Origin: Oehlia diaphana
Taxonomy: Eukaryota > Glomeromycota > Glomeromycetes > Glomerales > Glomeraceae
Assembly (NCBI GenBank): GCA_003833135.1
Contig: QZLH01000457.1
Coordinates: forward strand, 1-10,105
Length of the DNA stretch: 10,105 nucleotides
Reading direction: 5' to 3'
The notes under the pieces are model-generated. The model worked only from the letters and a program-made list of their open reading frames with translations. It was not told the DNA's origin and searched no databases. The translations under genes were made by a program, and so were the position numbers. Shown here one piece after another: positions 1 through 6,906 of this stretch. Numbering within the stretch: position 1 is the stretch's first letter; every line of letters begins with the position of its first letter.

Positions 1-3
1 CTA

Positions 4-187
4 CAGTCTAACCTCGATATACCGATATTCGATATACCGATATACTATTTAAAACTTGATATACCGATAAAATTTTATTTTCCCACTATATGTGAGAACA
101 TATAAATATCGGTATAACTTTGATATAACGATATTTCCTAAAAATTTCATATATGTCCCGACATATCGTTATATAAAGGTTTGACTG
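4..187. mobile_element. pogo/Tc1-mariner-like MITE, 184 bp, flanked by TA
   Basis: The left end starts CAGTCTAACCTCGATATA and the reverse complement of the right end starts CAGTCAAACCTTTATATA. The two termini match at about 21 of 25 positions. Both ends are flanked by TA (2-3 and 188-189), the target-site duplication made by Tc1/mariner-superfamily transposases. The CAGTCAAACCT-type end is typical of pogo/Tigger-like elements. The interior has no ORF, so it is non-autonomous. A subterminal motif GATATACCGATA occurs three times (16-27, 31-42, 58-69), with a diverged copy in the right half. Confidence 0.85.
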
Positions 188-197
188 TACATCATTA

Positions 198-260
198 ACA
201 GAAGAACGACAATATGTTGATGAACCTTACAAAGATGAGTATTGTGCAAAACCAAAATAA
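198..260 (+). pseudogene. Possible 3'-terminal coding fragment of a gene left of the window
   Basis: Right after the MITE an open frame encodes TEERQYVDEPYKDEYCAKPK and ends with TAA at 258-260. The composition (charged and aromatic residues, no A/T-tract codons) looks coding, unlike the AT-rich DNA that follows. There is no ATG, so it would be a last exon or the tail of an ORF interrupted by the MITE. An AATAAA at 337-342 could be its polyadenylation signal. An alternative acceptor (AACAG ending at 201) would use another frame. The protein is not recognised. Confidence 0.3.
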
Positions 261-360
261 TTTTAATTTAAAAATAAAAAAATAAAAATAAAAATTTATA
301 AAACTTTTAAAATGATTATAAATAATTCAATTATGAAATAAAATTGTTGCTGCAATATAA

Positions 361-383
361 AAGAAACGTCAATAACGTTTCTT
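361..383. repeat. Short perfect hairpin, 9 bp stem
   Basis: AAGAAACGT (361-369) and ACGTTTCTT (375-383) are perfect reverse complements around a 5 nt loop. It lies about 20 bases after a possible AATAAA signal (337-342). Role unknown; it may be chance in AT-rich DNA. Confidence 0.35.
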
Positions 384-421
384 AAAGTTATTTTTGAATA
401 AACAATTTACCCAAGGTCTTC

Positions 422-700
422 AAGATCATTCCTAAAAAGAAAGAAGAAAAGGAATGTTAATATCATTCCTAGAGAAAAAAAAAACAAAAAAAAATTTGCT
501 CGCCATTCCAAAGTCCAGGCCGAAATCCAGTCCAAGAAGATCGTCCCTAAAGAGGAGGAAGAAAAAGAACGTTAATATTATCTTTCCTGGAGTAAAAAAC
601 AAAATAAAAGATAATTCATCCACTATTTTAAATCCACAATAAGGCCGTCCCTAAAAGAAAGAAGATAAGTTCTGGGATATTAAAAAAAAAAAGTAGATGA
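422..700. repeat. Three degenerate units of an A/G-rich repeat, spaced 104-115 bp
   Basis: Similar segments begin near 422, 537 and 641. Each has CCTAAAA/G followed by an A/G-rich run (CCT at 431, 546 and 650). The first two continue with a GTTAATAT motif and then TTCCT. Units 1 and 2 read as Lys-Ile-Ile/Val-Pro-Lys-rich peptide but sit in different frames and hit stops, so this is a decayed tandem repeat and not an active gene. The small open frames on both strands here are not convincing proteins. Confidence 0.45.
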
Positions 701-874
701 TTAGATCCGATCAATCCAATCGAATCTATAAAGATTTAAAATCGTTCAACGTAAATTTCATTACAAGTCAATGTCGGGATTCGCTCATTTAGTACGCACA
801 CTTACGGAAAGGTCCACTCGTTAAATGGTAATCAGATTATAGAGTGGTAGAATGGTACTATAACCTAGTCTAAG
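701..874. other. Non-coding stretch with slightly higher GC
   Basis: No ORF or RNA gene could be supported. The octamer GAGTGGTA occurs at about 842-849 and again at 874-881, where it forms part of the palindrome described next. A tRNA D-arm-like GGTAGAATGG is present but no matching B box follows. Confidence 0.4.
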
Positions 875-888
875 AGTGGTATACCACT
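875..888. repeat. Perfect 14 bp palindrome AGTGGTATACCACT
   Basis: The sequence equals its own reverse complement. A related GTATACCACTTT lies at about 1057-1068, so the motif may mark an end or subterminal repeat of a decayed element, or be a binding site for a dimeric protein. No target duplication could be seen. Confidence 0.5.
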
Positions 889-1645
889 ATCCTATACAAA
901 AAAGAGGATCAATTAATAAGAAAATTTGTCTTATATAAATAATTGCAATTTATTACTATATATCAACTAAAAATAACCAAAAAACCTATAAATAAAAGTT
1001 AATCTAATTATCATATACAAATATGTGATCATTACACTATAATACATATTATATTTGTATACCACTTTCTAATGATAACATTTTATTTTGTTTTAATAAA
1101 AAAGGAAAAAAATAAATAAAATAATTTATTACTAATCTGATTTATAAAAATTTGGGTAAATTACTAGTTTTTTGAATGTAGTATGTTGTATAAAAATGAG
1201 TAAAAAAATCAAAATCTCATTATTTTTCTTCTTTCCACATTCTATAATTGTCTTGATAACTATTTTTAAAAGCAGAGTGAAGTGATTAATCTATATTAAT
1301 GAACTTTATTTATCAATATAAATCAGTGTAATATCATACATTAACACTAATAAAATTCAATCCAATAAAAAAAAGTAATTTAAAGTTTCTTCTATGTTTG
1401 TCTTTAAAATTATCTATAATATTTTTGATAAAAAACGAAATGATTTCCCTTTAAGATAATTCGAAAATTTGTTCCATTTTTCATAAAATCATTAAACTTA
1501 CTGATATAAACTTATGTTAATCATATTGTGAAAGATAATATTGTCCATATATTAGCTTACTATTAAACGCATATTTCAACATGGCATAACTAAAATTATA
1601 ATTTTTAATTAAGCAGTAAGTCATCACATAAATCATCGCTCTGAT
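889..1645. other. AT-rich intergenic DNA
   Basis: About 750 bases of very AT-rich sequence with stops in all frames and no RNA gene, long repeat or recognisable protein fragment. Nothing functional can be supported. Confidence 0.6.
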
Positions 1646-1873
1646 TTAAGGGAAAGAAGATCCGTTAAAAAATTGATTTACGGATTGATTGTTCGTATTT
1701 TGTATTGGTAATCTTAATCTCCAAACACGGGTCGTATCAATTCTAATTCGATGTCTTTCCCGACGATTATTCCGCCTTCGAATAACAAGACTAGCGTAAA
1801 ATGGAACGTTTAAAGGAGTACGTTCAATAATTTCGGTAAAATTGGATATATGAGCATAATTAGACTGATTCAT
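1646..1873 (-). CDS. Doubtful hypothetical protein, 75 aa, Arg-rich
   Basis: On the minus strand an ATG at 1873-1871 opens a 75-residue frame starting MNQSNYAHISNFTEIIERT and ending at a TAA on 1648-1646. The centre is rich in Arg (VIRRRNNRRERHRIRI). The DNA here is clearly less AT-rich and less homopolymeric than on either side, which is the main reason to list it. An upstream in-frame ATG at 1930 would add 19 mostly Phe/Lys residues encoded by A/T tracts, so the inner start is preferred. It could be a first exon or a relic, because no partner exon was found. I do not recognise the family and do not propose a function. Confidence 0.3.
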   Translation of the reverse strand: MNQSNYAHISNFTEIIERTPLNVPFYASLVIRRRNNRRERHRIRIDTTRVWRLRLPIQNTNNQSVNQFFNGSSFP

Positions 1874-1930
1874 TGTGAAAAATTTTTTTTTAGATGAGAA
1901 AAAAAAAATATGAAATAAAAAATTCGCCAA

Positions 1931-2477
1931 AGCAGAAAAAAAGGAATTTTTTTTTTTCGTTGTTAAAAAATATTTGGGTTAAACGTCAAAGAGGGTTATT
2001 TTTAATTTTTTTTATAAAAAAATTTTCTCCGATCTGTGTTTTCTCACTTTATTAACTAGGTAGTAAAATAAAAAAAATTAGAAAAAAAATTTTTTTTTTT
2101 ATACAAGTATGAAGTTTTTTTCATATACTGTAATAATAATAATAAATTTCTTTTTTATTTTTATTTATTTTCTTAAAACAAATACAAATATTAAAGTAAC
2201 CATAAATAATTTAAGAGGTAAAGTCAATTATTGTTTATATATGGTAATTTCCATATTAGTATCAATAGTTAGTTATGTATGGTTATGATCCTTTTAATTT
2301 TAAATGCGTGGTATTCGTTGAATTGTGGAGATAGATGACTGTACATATATTTTATGTAATAATGATTATTGGGGGGGAGATGATGTGAAATGGAAAAAAA
2401 TGATCGATATAATTATATCACATATCACATATACAACACATATATATTATTACCAAATATAGACAATAATTTTTTAT
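1931..2477. other. Homopolymer-rich AT DNA without genes
   Basis: Long runs of A and T (for example about 2070-2100), a G7 run near 2371-2377 and repeated CACATAT near 2420-2450. No coding region could be supported. The part near 1931-2050 is upstream of the doubtful minus-strand ORF and would hold its promoter if that gene is real. Confidence 0.5.
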
Positions 2478-2599
2478 AATGACGGCATTTTGTACCACCA
2501 CGGCTAGAACATATACAGTATTATGCTCCGATGAAAAAGAAATTAGCCGAATTACCTAAAAAGCAAGTAAATTCAAATTCAAATAAAATAACCCTCTTT
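1988..2599. repeat. 15 bp perfect inverted-repeat pair (1988-2002 and 2585-2599)
   Basis: AAAGAGGGTTATTTT at 1988-2002 is the exact reverse complement of AAAATAACCCTCTTT at 2585-2599. A second shared stretch, GTTTAAC, follows on the outer side of each arm (about 1978-1985 and 2610-2616). The arms are 582 bp apart. Read outward, both copies are in the same orientation relative to the ORFs that flank them (minus-strand ORF ending at 1646, plus-strand ORF at 2978). They could be ends of a decayed element or duplicated promoter motifs. Confidence 0.45.
2479..2559 (+). other. Coding-like patch, 26-codon ORF, not recognised
   Basis: An ATG at 2479 opens a short frame (MTAFCTTTARTYTVLCSDEK and on) that stops at 2557-2559. 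An overlapping frame (from about 2520, YAPMKKKLAELPKK) runs to a TGA near 2602. The base composition is more mixed than in the surroundings, so a decayed exon is possible. No family is recognised and neither frame is preferred. Confidence 0.2.
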
Positions 2600-2977
2600 T
2601 TTTGAAAGTTATGTTTAACTTCTCCTTTCATAACTCTTTTTTTTTATGTGATACATATTTTTATATATACTATATCAAAAAAAAAGGAAGAAATCACTAG
2701 ATTTATGTTCTCACTTTGAAGAAAAAAACAATATTCGAAAACTTCTTTTTTATTGAAGTTTATAATCTAATAATAATATTTTTTGGGAGATTAACAAACA
2801 ACAAAAACGAGATACACTTAGAAAGCGTTCTGATTTTTTTTTTAAAAAAAACAATTCGATTCGCGAAAAAAAAATTTCTAATTTTGTAAATATTTTTTAT
2901 AATGAAAAAAATTTTTTATTTACGAACACTTAAAAAGAACTTCTTGTACAAAAATCTGATTCTTTAGAAAAAAAAAA

Positions 2978-3214
2978 ATGGAACAACCATCAGTTACTTA
3001 TTCTGCCACTCAATCTGTTGATTATCTCGGTCAAACTCATAAATGGACCAATACTGATGTTATCTCTTATTATAAAGAGAATATGCGTAAAGCACCATCG
3101 TACATAATTACCGATTTTGAACAAGCAGTAATTAATTCAACACGTTACGAGTTTCCAAACCATGTTCTGATGTCTGTATCAAAAACTGAACAAACCTGTG
3201 GCCGAACGGAATAG
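2978..3214 (+). pseudogene. MULE-transposase-like fragment, 78 aa ORF
   Basis: An ATG after an A tract opens 78 codons. Residues about 40-60 read PSYIITDFEQAVINSTRYEF and then PN. This fits the MULE transposase core pattern (I-hydrophobic-T/S-D-F-E-x-A-hydrophobic-I/L-N/S, then FPN), where the Asp is a catalytic residue in the family. The expected Cys and Phe-His that normally follow FPN are missing, and the ORF stops after 18 more residues. The first 39 residues are not recognised. Full MULE transposases are several hundred residues, so this is a remnant or a chimeric ORF. It directly abuts the astacin-like fragment, which suggests nested insertion and decay. A small functional host protein cannot be excluded. 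Confidence 0.4.
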
Positions 3215-3376
3215 TTCCATATGAATTCGACATAATGTGTCCTTGGGGCTTTCAAAACATTGTCAAATGCAATGAATATGATCTCCGACGTTAGTTCAAT
3301 AAAATTCGTGAAAAAAAGGATCAATCAGAATAATAACAACAACAACAACAATAATAATAATCCCCCGTCGCACTAA
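3193..3376 (+). pseudogene. Frameshifted astacin-like (M12A) metalloprotease fragment
   Basis: Two adjacent frames together match the N-terminal part of an astacin catalytic domain. Frame one (3193-3231) reads LWPNGIVPYEFD, the hallmark start of the mature protease. Frame two (3242-3328) reads LGAFKTLSNAMNMISDVSSI followed by KFVKKRINQ, matching the helix and strand that come next (A-M-x-x-I ... I-x-F-V). The shift of reading frame falls at about 3232-3241, and a TAA precedes the second part. The second frame then runs through an Asn-codon microsatellite to a TAA at 3374-3376. The zinc site HExxH would lie further downstream and is absent, so the piece cannot be an active enzyme. In the family, such proteins are zinc endopeptidases, usually secreted. 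Confidence 0.6.
3329..3361. repeat. AAT/AAC microsatellite
   Basis: Eleven consecutive AAT or AAC triplets. They follow the astacin-like fragment in its second reading frame as poly-Asn codons. The microsatellite touches the left arm of the next inverted-repeat element. Confidence 0.85.
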
Positions 3377-3561
3377 GTGTCACTCATGATCACCTTCATA
3401 CTAATTTTTAAAAATTGCGAGTGATTAGCTGAGTTTATAAATGACCGGGAATCTTCGTTTAGTTATTTCCCGGTCTCATATAGATAGCCGGGAAATTACT
3501 GATTTTAGTTTAAAATAGTTAAAATAGTTAATATTTAATGAGTGACACGCTCCAGGGGATT
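3359..3561. mobile_element. MITE-like inverted-repeat element, about 203 bp
   Basis: GTGTCACTCAT (3377-3387) and ATGAGTGACAC (3538-3548) are perfect reverse complements. Similarity continues outward to AATCCCC at 3359-3365 and GGGGATT at 3555-3561, with a small gap. The interior has no ORF and contains a further perfect inverted repeat, GACCGGGAA (3443-3451) against TTCCCGGTC (3467-3475). A target-site duplication could not be identified with confidence, so the exact ends and superfamily are open. Confidence 0.55.
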
Positions 3562-3565
3562 ACCC

Positions 3566-3650
3566 ATTTATTTCATGGGAAGGGGAACATTAGGGTTTTT
3601 TTCCCGAGGGGAAAAAAACCCTATTATTCCCAACTCCCCATGAAATAAAT
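3566..3650. repeat. 85 nt long hairpin
   Basis: The outer stem is 14 bp and perfect (3566-3579 with 3637-3650). The inner stem is 15 bp and perfect (3591-3605 with 3609-3623) and closes on a 3 nt GAG loop. Between them GGGAA (3583-3587) can pair with TTCCC (3627-3631). Almost the whole segment therefore folds on itself. It begins 4 bases after the preceding MITE-like element. Foldback transposon remnant, palindromic insertion or small-RNA-type hairpin are all possible; no promoter was identified. Confidence 0.75.
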
Positions 3651-3666
3651 AATACATATTAATTTA

Positions 3667-3815
3667 TGGTTAGCTCAGATTTTTGACCAGCCAATTCATA
3701 ATTCCTTGATGTTAATATATGGTTAGTTAGTTCAATACCAATATCAATATCAATATATAAACATGATATCAATATATAAAAATGCTCCCCATTCTTAGCG
3801 CATAAGAGCTAACCA
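3667..3815. repeat. Weak inverted-repeat element with internal short tandem repeat
   Basis: TGGTTAGCTC (3667-3676) is the reverse complement of GAGCTAACCA (3806-3815). Between them lies a near-perfect 17 bp tandem repeat with 19 bp period (3749-3765 and 3768-3784, ATCAATATATAAAxATG) after a short CAATAT run. It could be a decayed MITE. The arms are short, so chance is possible. Confidence 0.4.
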
Positions 3816-4673
3816 AATTAGCAAAATTTTCCTTCCTTTCCGGAATAGCCAATTAGCATAACAACCAATCACAAGAAATATCACTATTAAAATGAAGATC
3901 ACCTGATATCGTTAACTATCTGTATATAGTGTCAAAAATAAATCGAGTGATTTCCTTTTTTAGGATGCCGTGCCTCTATATTTAGTACTGATTTACTAAT
4001 TATTTACTAATTATTATGCAGCCAAATAGGATCATGTTGTTTTTAACATACTGATTGCTTTGATATTTTTGACGCATTACGTCATATAGATTATTGTTCG
4101 CAGTTCGGTGATATTTCAACCCCCCCTACCCAATAACTATTATTTATGTAATATATTTTCTATTGTCTTACATTCGGACTTTTCCTTTTGTATAGTTAAA
4201 TCATCTTTTAGTGGTGTAATAAGTAATTCACTTTAATAATCTAGTATTTTAAATTGTTAAATACTATAAATATTATCGTTTTCTGATTTTAGATGTTACA
4301 CAATTACTACAATTACTGTTTTAAAACTTCATACGAAGTTTCTCAAAATTTTTTATCATAATATAAATCATTTTTAAGTTAGTTTTGTATTGTGGCTTTT
4401 TAGTCATACGAATTTTACCCCTTTATGTTAAATATTACGAAAGTTTATATTGTACAGAAAATTGGTATTACGGGTCGTTGGGCCCAAAGATGATCACTCC
4501 TGTTTATTATCTAAACAAAAAATGTGAAACAGAAAGTACTTTACAAAGTAGATCATACTAAAGTTCGTAGTTACGCAAACACATTTCGGAGTTACGAATC
4601 CGTTATAATGCATAAAATAGTCATTTTCCACTGCAATTCATAATTTTCTCTTACATTAAAAATTTTTGGCTCT
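3816..4673. promoter_or_regulatory. AT-rich intergenic region with presumed promoter of the first kinase gene
   Basis: No gene is visible in this 858-base stretch. Short signals seen are a bZIP/ATF-like TTACGTCA at 4077-4084 within TGACGCATTACGTCA, a C7 run near 4121-4127, an inverted repeat AAACTTC/GAAGTTT at 4324-4341, and a palindrome TTGGGCCCAA at 4478-4487. A TATA-like CATAAAATAG lies about 60 bases before the start codon, with a pyrimidine-rich TTTTCTCTT between them. Promoter assignment is by position only. Confidence 0.35.
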
Positions 4674-6906
4674 ATGTCTGCTATTCGATATAAATCGATT
4701 CTTGCTGCAATTCAAAGAGCAAATAAACTAATAGATTATTATGATAATTATAATGATTTAGATACACAACATGAATTTCAAAAACAAACAGTGCTTGCTG
4801 ATAAATCTCTTACAGAAAATGAAAAAACTGAAGCGATAAGAGAATTAAATAAGATTTATGATCGGAATAAAGTTCTTCATAACGAAGGAATAAAAAGAAT
4901 TTGTGAAAATTGTAACCAAAGATGTTTAGCTACATTATATTGTGAATATTGTGTTCGAAATTATCTAAAAGAGAATTTTCTAAATTGGACATCTGGAAAT
5001 GATGCTATTGATAATTTGATACGAAAATATCAGATGGAATCATTCAGACCTGATAATATAGTTGAATGGATTCCATATAACAATTTACAAAATATTAAAT
5101 ATTTAACAAAAGGCGGATTTTCCGAAATACGTACATCAACTTGGATTGATGGAAAATATGAAGAATGGGATTCTAAAGAAATAAAATTAAAAAGATTTGG
5201 AGATATTGAAATAATACTTAAAGAATTACGAAATGTTGAAAGTGCAAACCAAAGCTGGTTTGAAGAGGTTTGTAATCGAAGTATTATGAAACTTTTTTGA
5301 TCTTAATTAATAAGCTTTATTGATATTTTTGCAGGCTAAAACACATTTAACCATAAGCAATGAATGGCCACAATTTGTTCAATGTTTTGGTTTAACACAA
5401 AATCCATCAAATGGAAACTTTATGCTTGTAATGTATAAAATGGATACGGATTTAGGAAAATATTTACAACAAATGCACAATCAACTTACATGGAAAGAGA
5501 GAATTAAGATAGCTTATGATATAATCCTTGCACTTAGTATTATTCATAGTGAAAATGCTATTCATAGAGATTTACATTCTGGGAATATATTAAATTTACA
5601 ACTAAATCAGAAATGGTATATTAGCGATTTTGGATTTTGTGGTCCTGCTGATAGACCGCTAGATAGTATATTTGGAAACCTTCCGTATATAGCACCTGAA
5701 GTTATTACTGGAAAGGGATATACTTTTGCATCTGATATTTATAGTTTTGCAATGCTTATGTGGGAAATTTCATCCGGGAAACCTCCTTTTATTAATTATG
5801 AACATGATCGTAATCTTGCAGTGGACATTATTAATGGTTTACGACCAAAAATTGTGTCAGGAACTCCATTAAAATATGCAAATTTAATGAAAAAATGTTG
5901 GGACGCTTATCCAGTAAGAAGGCCTGATATTAATACACTTGTAGGTGAAATTCTTGATATGTATGAAAATAAACTAGACGAATTACCTCAACTAAAAGCA
6001 AAGAATAAGCTGGAAACGACAAGTAGAAGGTTGTCTACAAGTAAAATTTACCAATTTGAAAATCTTCCTGAACCGAGAAATGCAACAGAAGGTAAGTCAT
6101 AACTGGCAATTAATTCTTTACTAACAAAAAAAAATATAATTTTTTTTATTAATAACTTTCTGAACTTTAATTACCTAAACAATATTAGAAGGTAAAGTCA
6201 ATGAAATTTTCCTCATTTTTTTAAATATAATGTATGAAATTAAACCATACAAATTAAAATTACTTCAACTAGAAGAAGAGAATAAAATGGAAACGGAGAC
6301 AATAAGTACTTCAAGTAAAGCTTATCGATTTAAATTGAATGTAAATGTATTAGTACTAAGTAAGTCATGACTGACAATTAATCCTTTTTAACAACAGAAA
6401 ACATTTTTTTTATTAATATCTTTTTGAACTTAATTACTTCAACAATATTAGATGGTAAAGTCAATGAAATTTTCCTCATTTTTTTAAATATGATGTATGA
6501 AATTAAACATACGAATTAAAATTACTTCAACTAGAAGAAGAGAATGATACGGTAACGGAAAAATTAGGTAGTGAAGTTTACCAATTTGAAAATCTTCCTG
6601 AACCAAGAAATGCAATAGAAAGTAGGTCATGACTGATAATTAATCCTTTATTAACATTAGATTTCATGTAATGAAGTATAAAAACTTTTTTTAGTCAATG
6701 ACTCTGGCCGAACAAATACTCGATATGATAAGAATATATCAAAAATAAAAAGTATTTTTAAAGGTAATTTTATATGTTTATAAAAAAGCTTGATTATATC
6801 AAATATCTGATTAACACTTTTTTTAGTTTTAAGTAAAAAATTATCGAAAGTATTTAAAAAATTACGGAATACGGATAAATTCAAAGAATGGCCAGTAAAT
6901 ATTTAA
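4674..6906 (+). CDS. TKL-type protein kinase with N-terminal Cys4 motif, 499 aa spliced
   Basis: Predicted exons are 4674-5267, 5335-6091, 6695-6763 and 6827-6906. The reading phase is kept at each junction (GAG|GCT, G|TC, G|TT). Residues 77-93 hold CxxC-x9-CxxC, a zinc-knuckle-like motif. The kinase domain spans about 138-405: a degenerate glycine loop KGGFSEI (146-152), beta-3 Lys183, HRDLHSGN with catalytic Asp277 and Asn282, DFG 296-298 and APE 318-320. All key residues are present, so an active Ser/Thr or dual-specificity kinase is likely. The basic C-tail ends FKKLRNTDKFKEWPVNI. The family is the large TKL-like kinase set of Rhizophagus. The first ATG fits family starts. Two extra exon copies lie in the 6092-6694 intron. 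If that intron is retained, the protein stops at 6100-6102 after NATEGKS. The next kinase gene starts 339 bp downstream on the same strand. Confidence 0.85.
5268..5334 (+). other. Intron 1 of kinase gene 1, 67 nt
   Basis: Donor GTTTGT, acceptor TTTTTGCAG. Removing it joins SWFEE to AKTHLTISNEW in phase 0 and restores continuous kinase homology. Without splicing the frame stops at 5298-5300, between the glycine-loop half and the HRD half of the domain. Confidence 0.85.
6189..6359 (+). repeat. Extra exon copy B, 171 nt, open and phase-symmetric
   Basis: It follows an AATATTAG acceptor and ends at a GTAAGT donor (6360). It is 171 nt, begins and ends in phase 1, and is open throughout, so including it would add 57 residues (beginning GKVNEIFLIF after a Glu made at the junction) without disturbing the frame downstream. 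It resembles the end of exon 2 and copy C (shared MYE, QLEEEN, METE-type stretches). The YQFENLPEPRN part has diverged. If its donor is not used, translation stops at TGA 6368-6370. It could be a cassette exon or a relic. Confidence 0.6.
6452..6621 (+). pseudogene. Extra exon copy C, 170 nt, one-base deletion
   Basis: It is closely similar to copy B in its first 110 bases and to the end of exon 2 in its last part. Positions 6577-6620 match 6047-6090 with two differences over 44 bases. Length is 170 nt instead of 171. One C is missing near 6507 relative to copy B, so reading from copy B or exon 2 hits TAA at 6517-6519. The other frame keeps YQFENLPEPRNAIE and a GTAGGT donor at 6622. This is a recently disabled exon, or an alternative last exon using the early stop. 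Confidence 0.65.
6764..6826 (+). other. Last intron of kinase gene 1, 63 nt
   Basis: Donor GTAATT and acceptor TTTTTTTAG. Removal joins KIKSIFK to VLSKKLSKVFKKL, making the basic tail typical of this kinase family, and leads to a TAA at 6904-6906. Confidence 0.75.

Larger units (their letters stand above)
6092..6694 (+). other. Large C-tail intron (603 nt) containing duplicated exons
   Basis: Donor GTAAGT at 6092 and acceptor TTTTTTTAG ending at 6694. Splicing across the whole interval joins NATE to NDSGRTNTRYDKNISK in frame with a Val codon at the junction. It is far longer than the other introns in this window (63-100 nt) because it holds two exon-plus-intron duplicates (see the entries at 6189 and 6452). 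Shorter internal splices are equally possible from the sequence. Confidence 0.6.

Noticed and set aside
432..642. Overlapping small ORFs on both strands
   Set aside because: Composition is driven by A/T and A/G tracts (poly-Phe or poly-Lys), with no recognisable protein. The repeat units below them change frame.
835..895. Possible tRNA because of GTGGTAGAATGGT resembling a D arm
   Set aside because: No matching B box (GGTTCGANTCC type) and no acceptor stem could be paired.
4324..4341. loxP-like inverted repeat AAACTTC-ATAC-GAAGTTT
   Set aside because: The stems are only 7 bp with a 4 nt spacer, unlike a recombinase site, and can occur by chance.
5320..6102. Treating the second kinase segment of gene 1 as its own gene starting at the ATG at 5320
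   Set aside because: That ATG is in the intron. The CAG acceptor at 5334 and homology show it is exon 2 of the gene starting at 4674.
6657..6884. Minus-strand 75-codon ORF
   Set aside because: It overlaps the last two exons of kinase gene 1, whose splice phases and tail sequence fit the plus strand.
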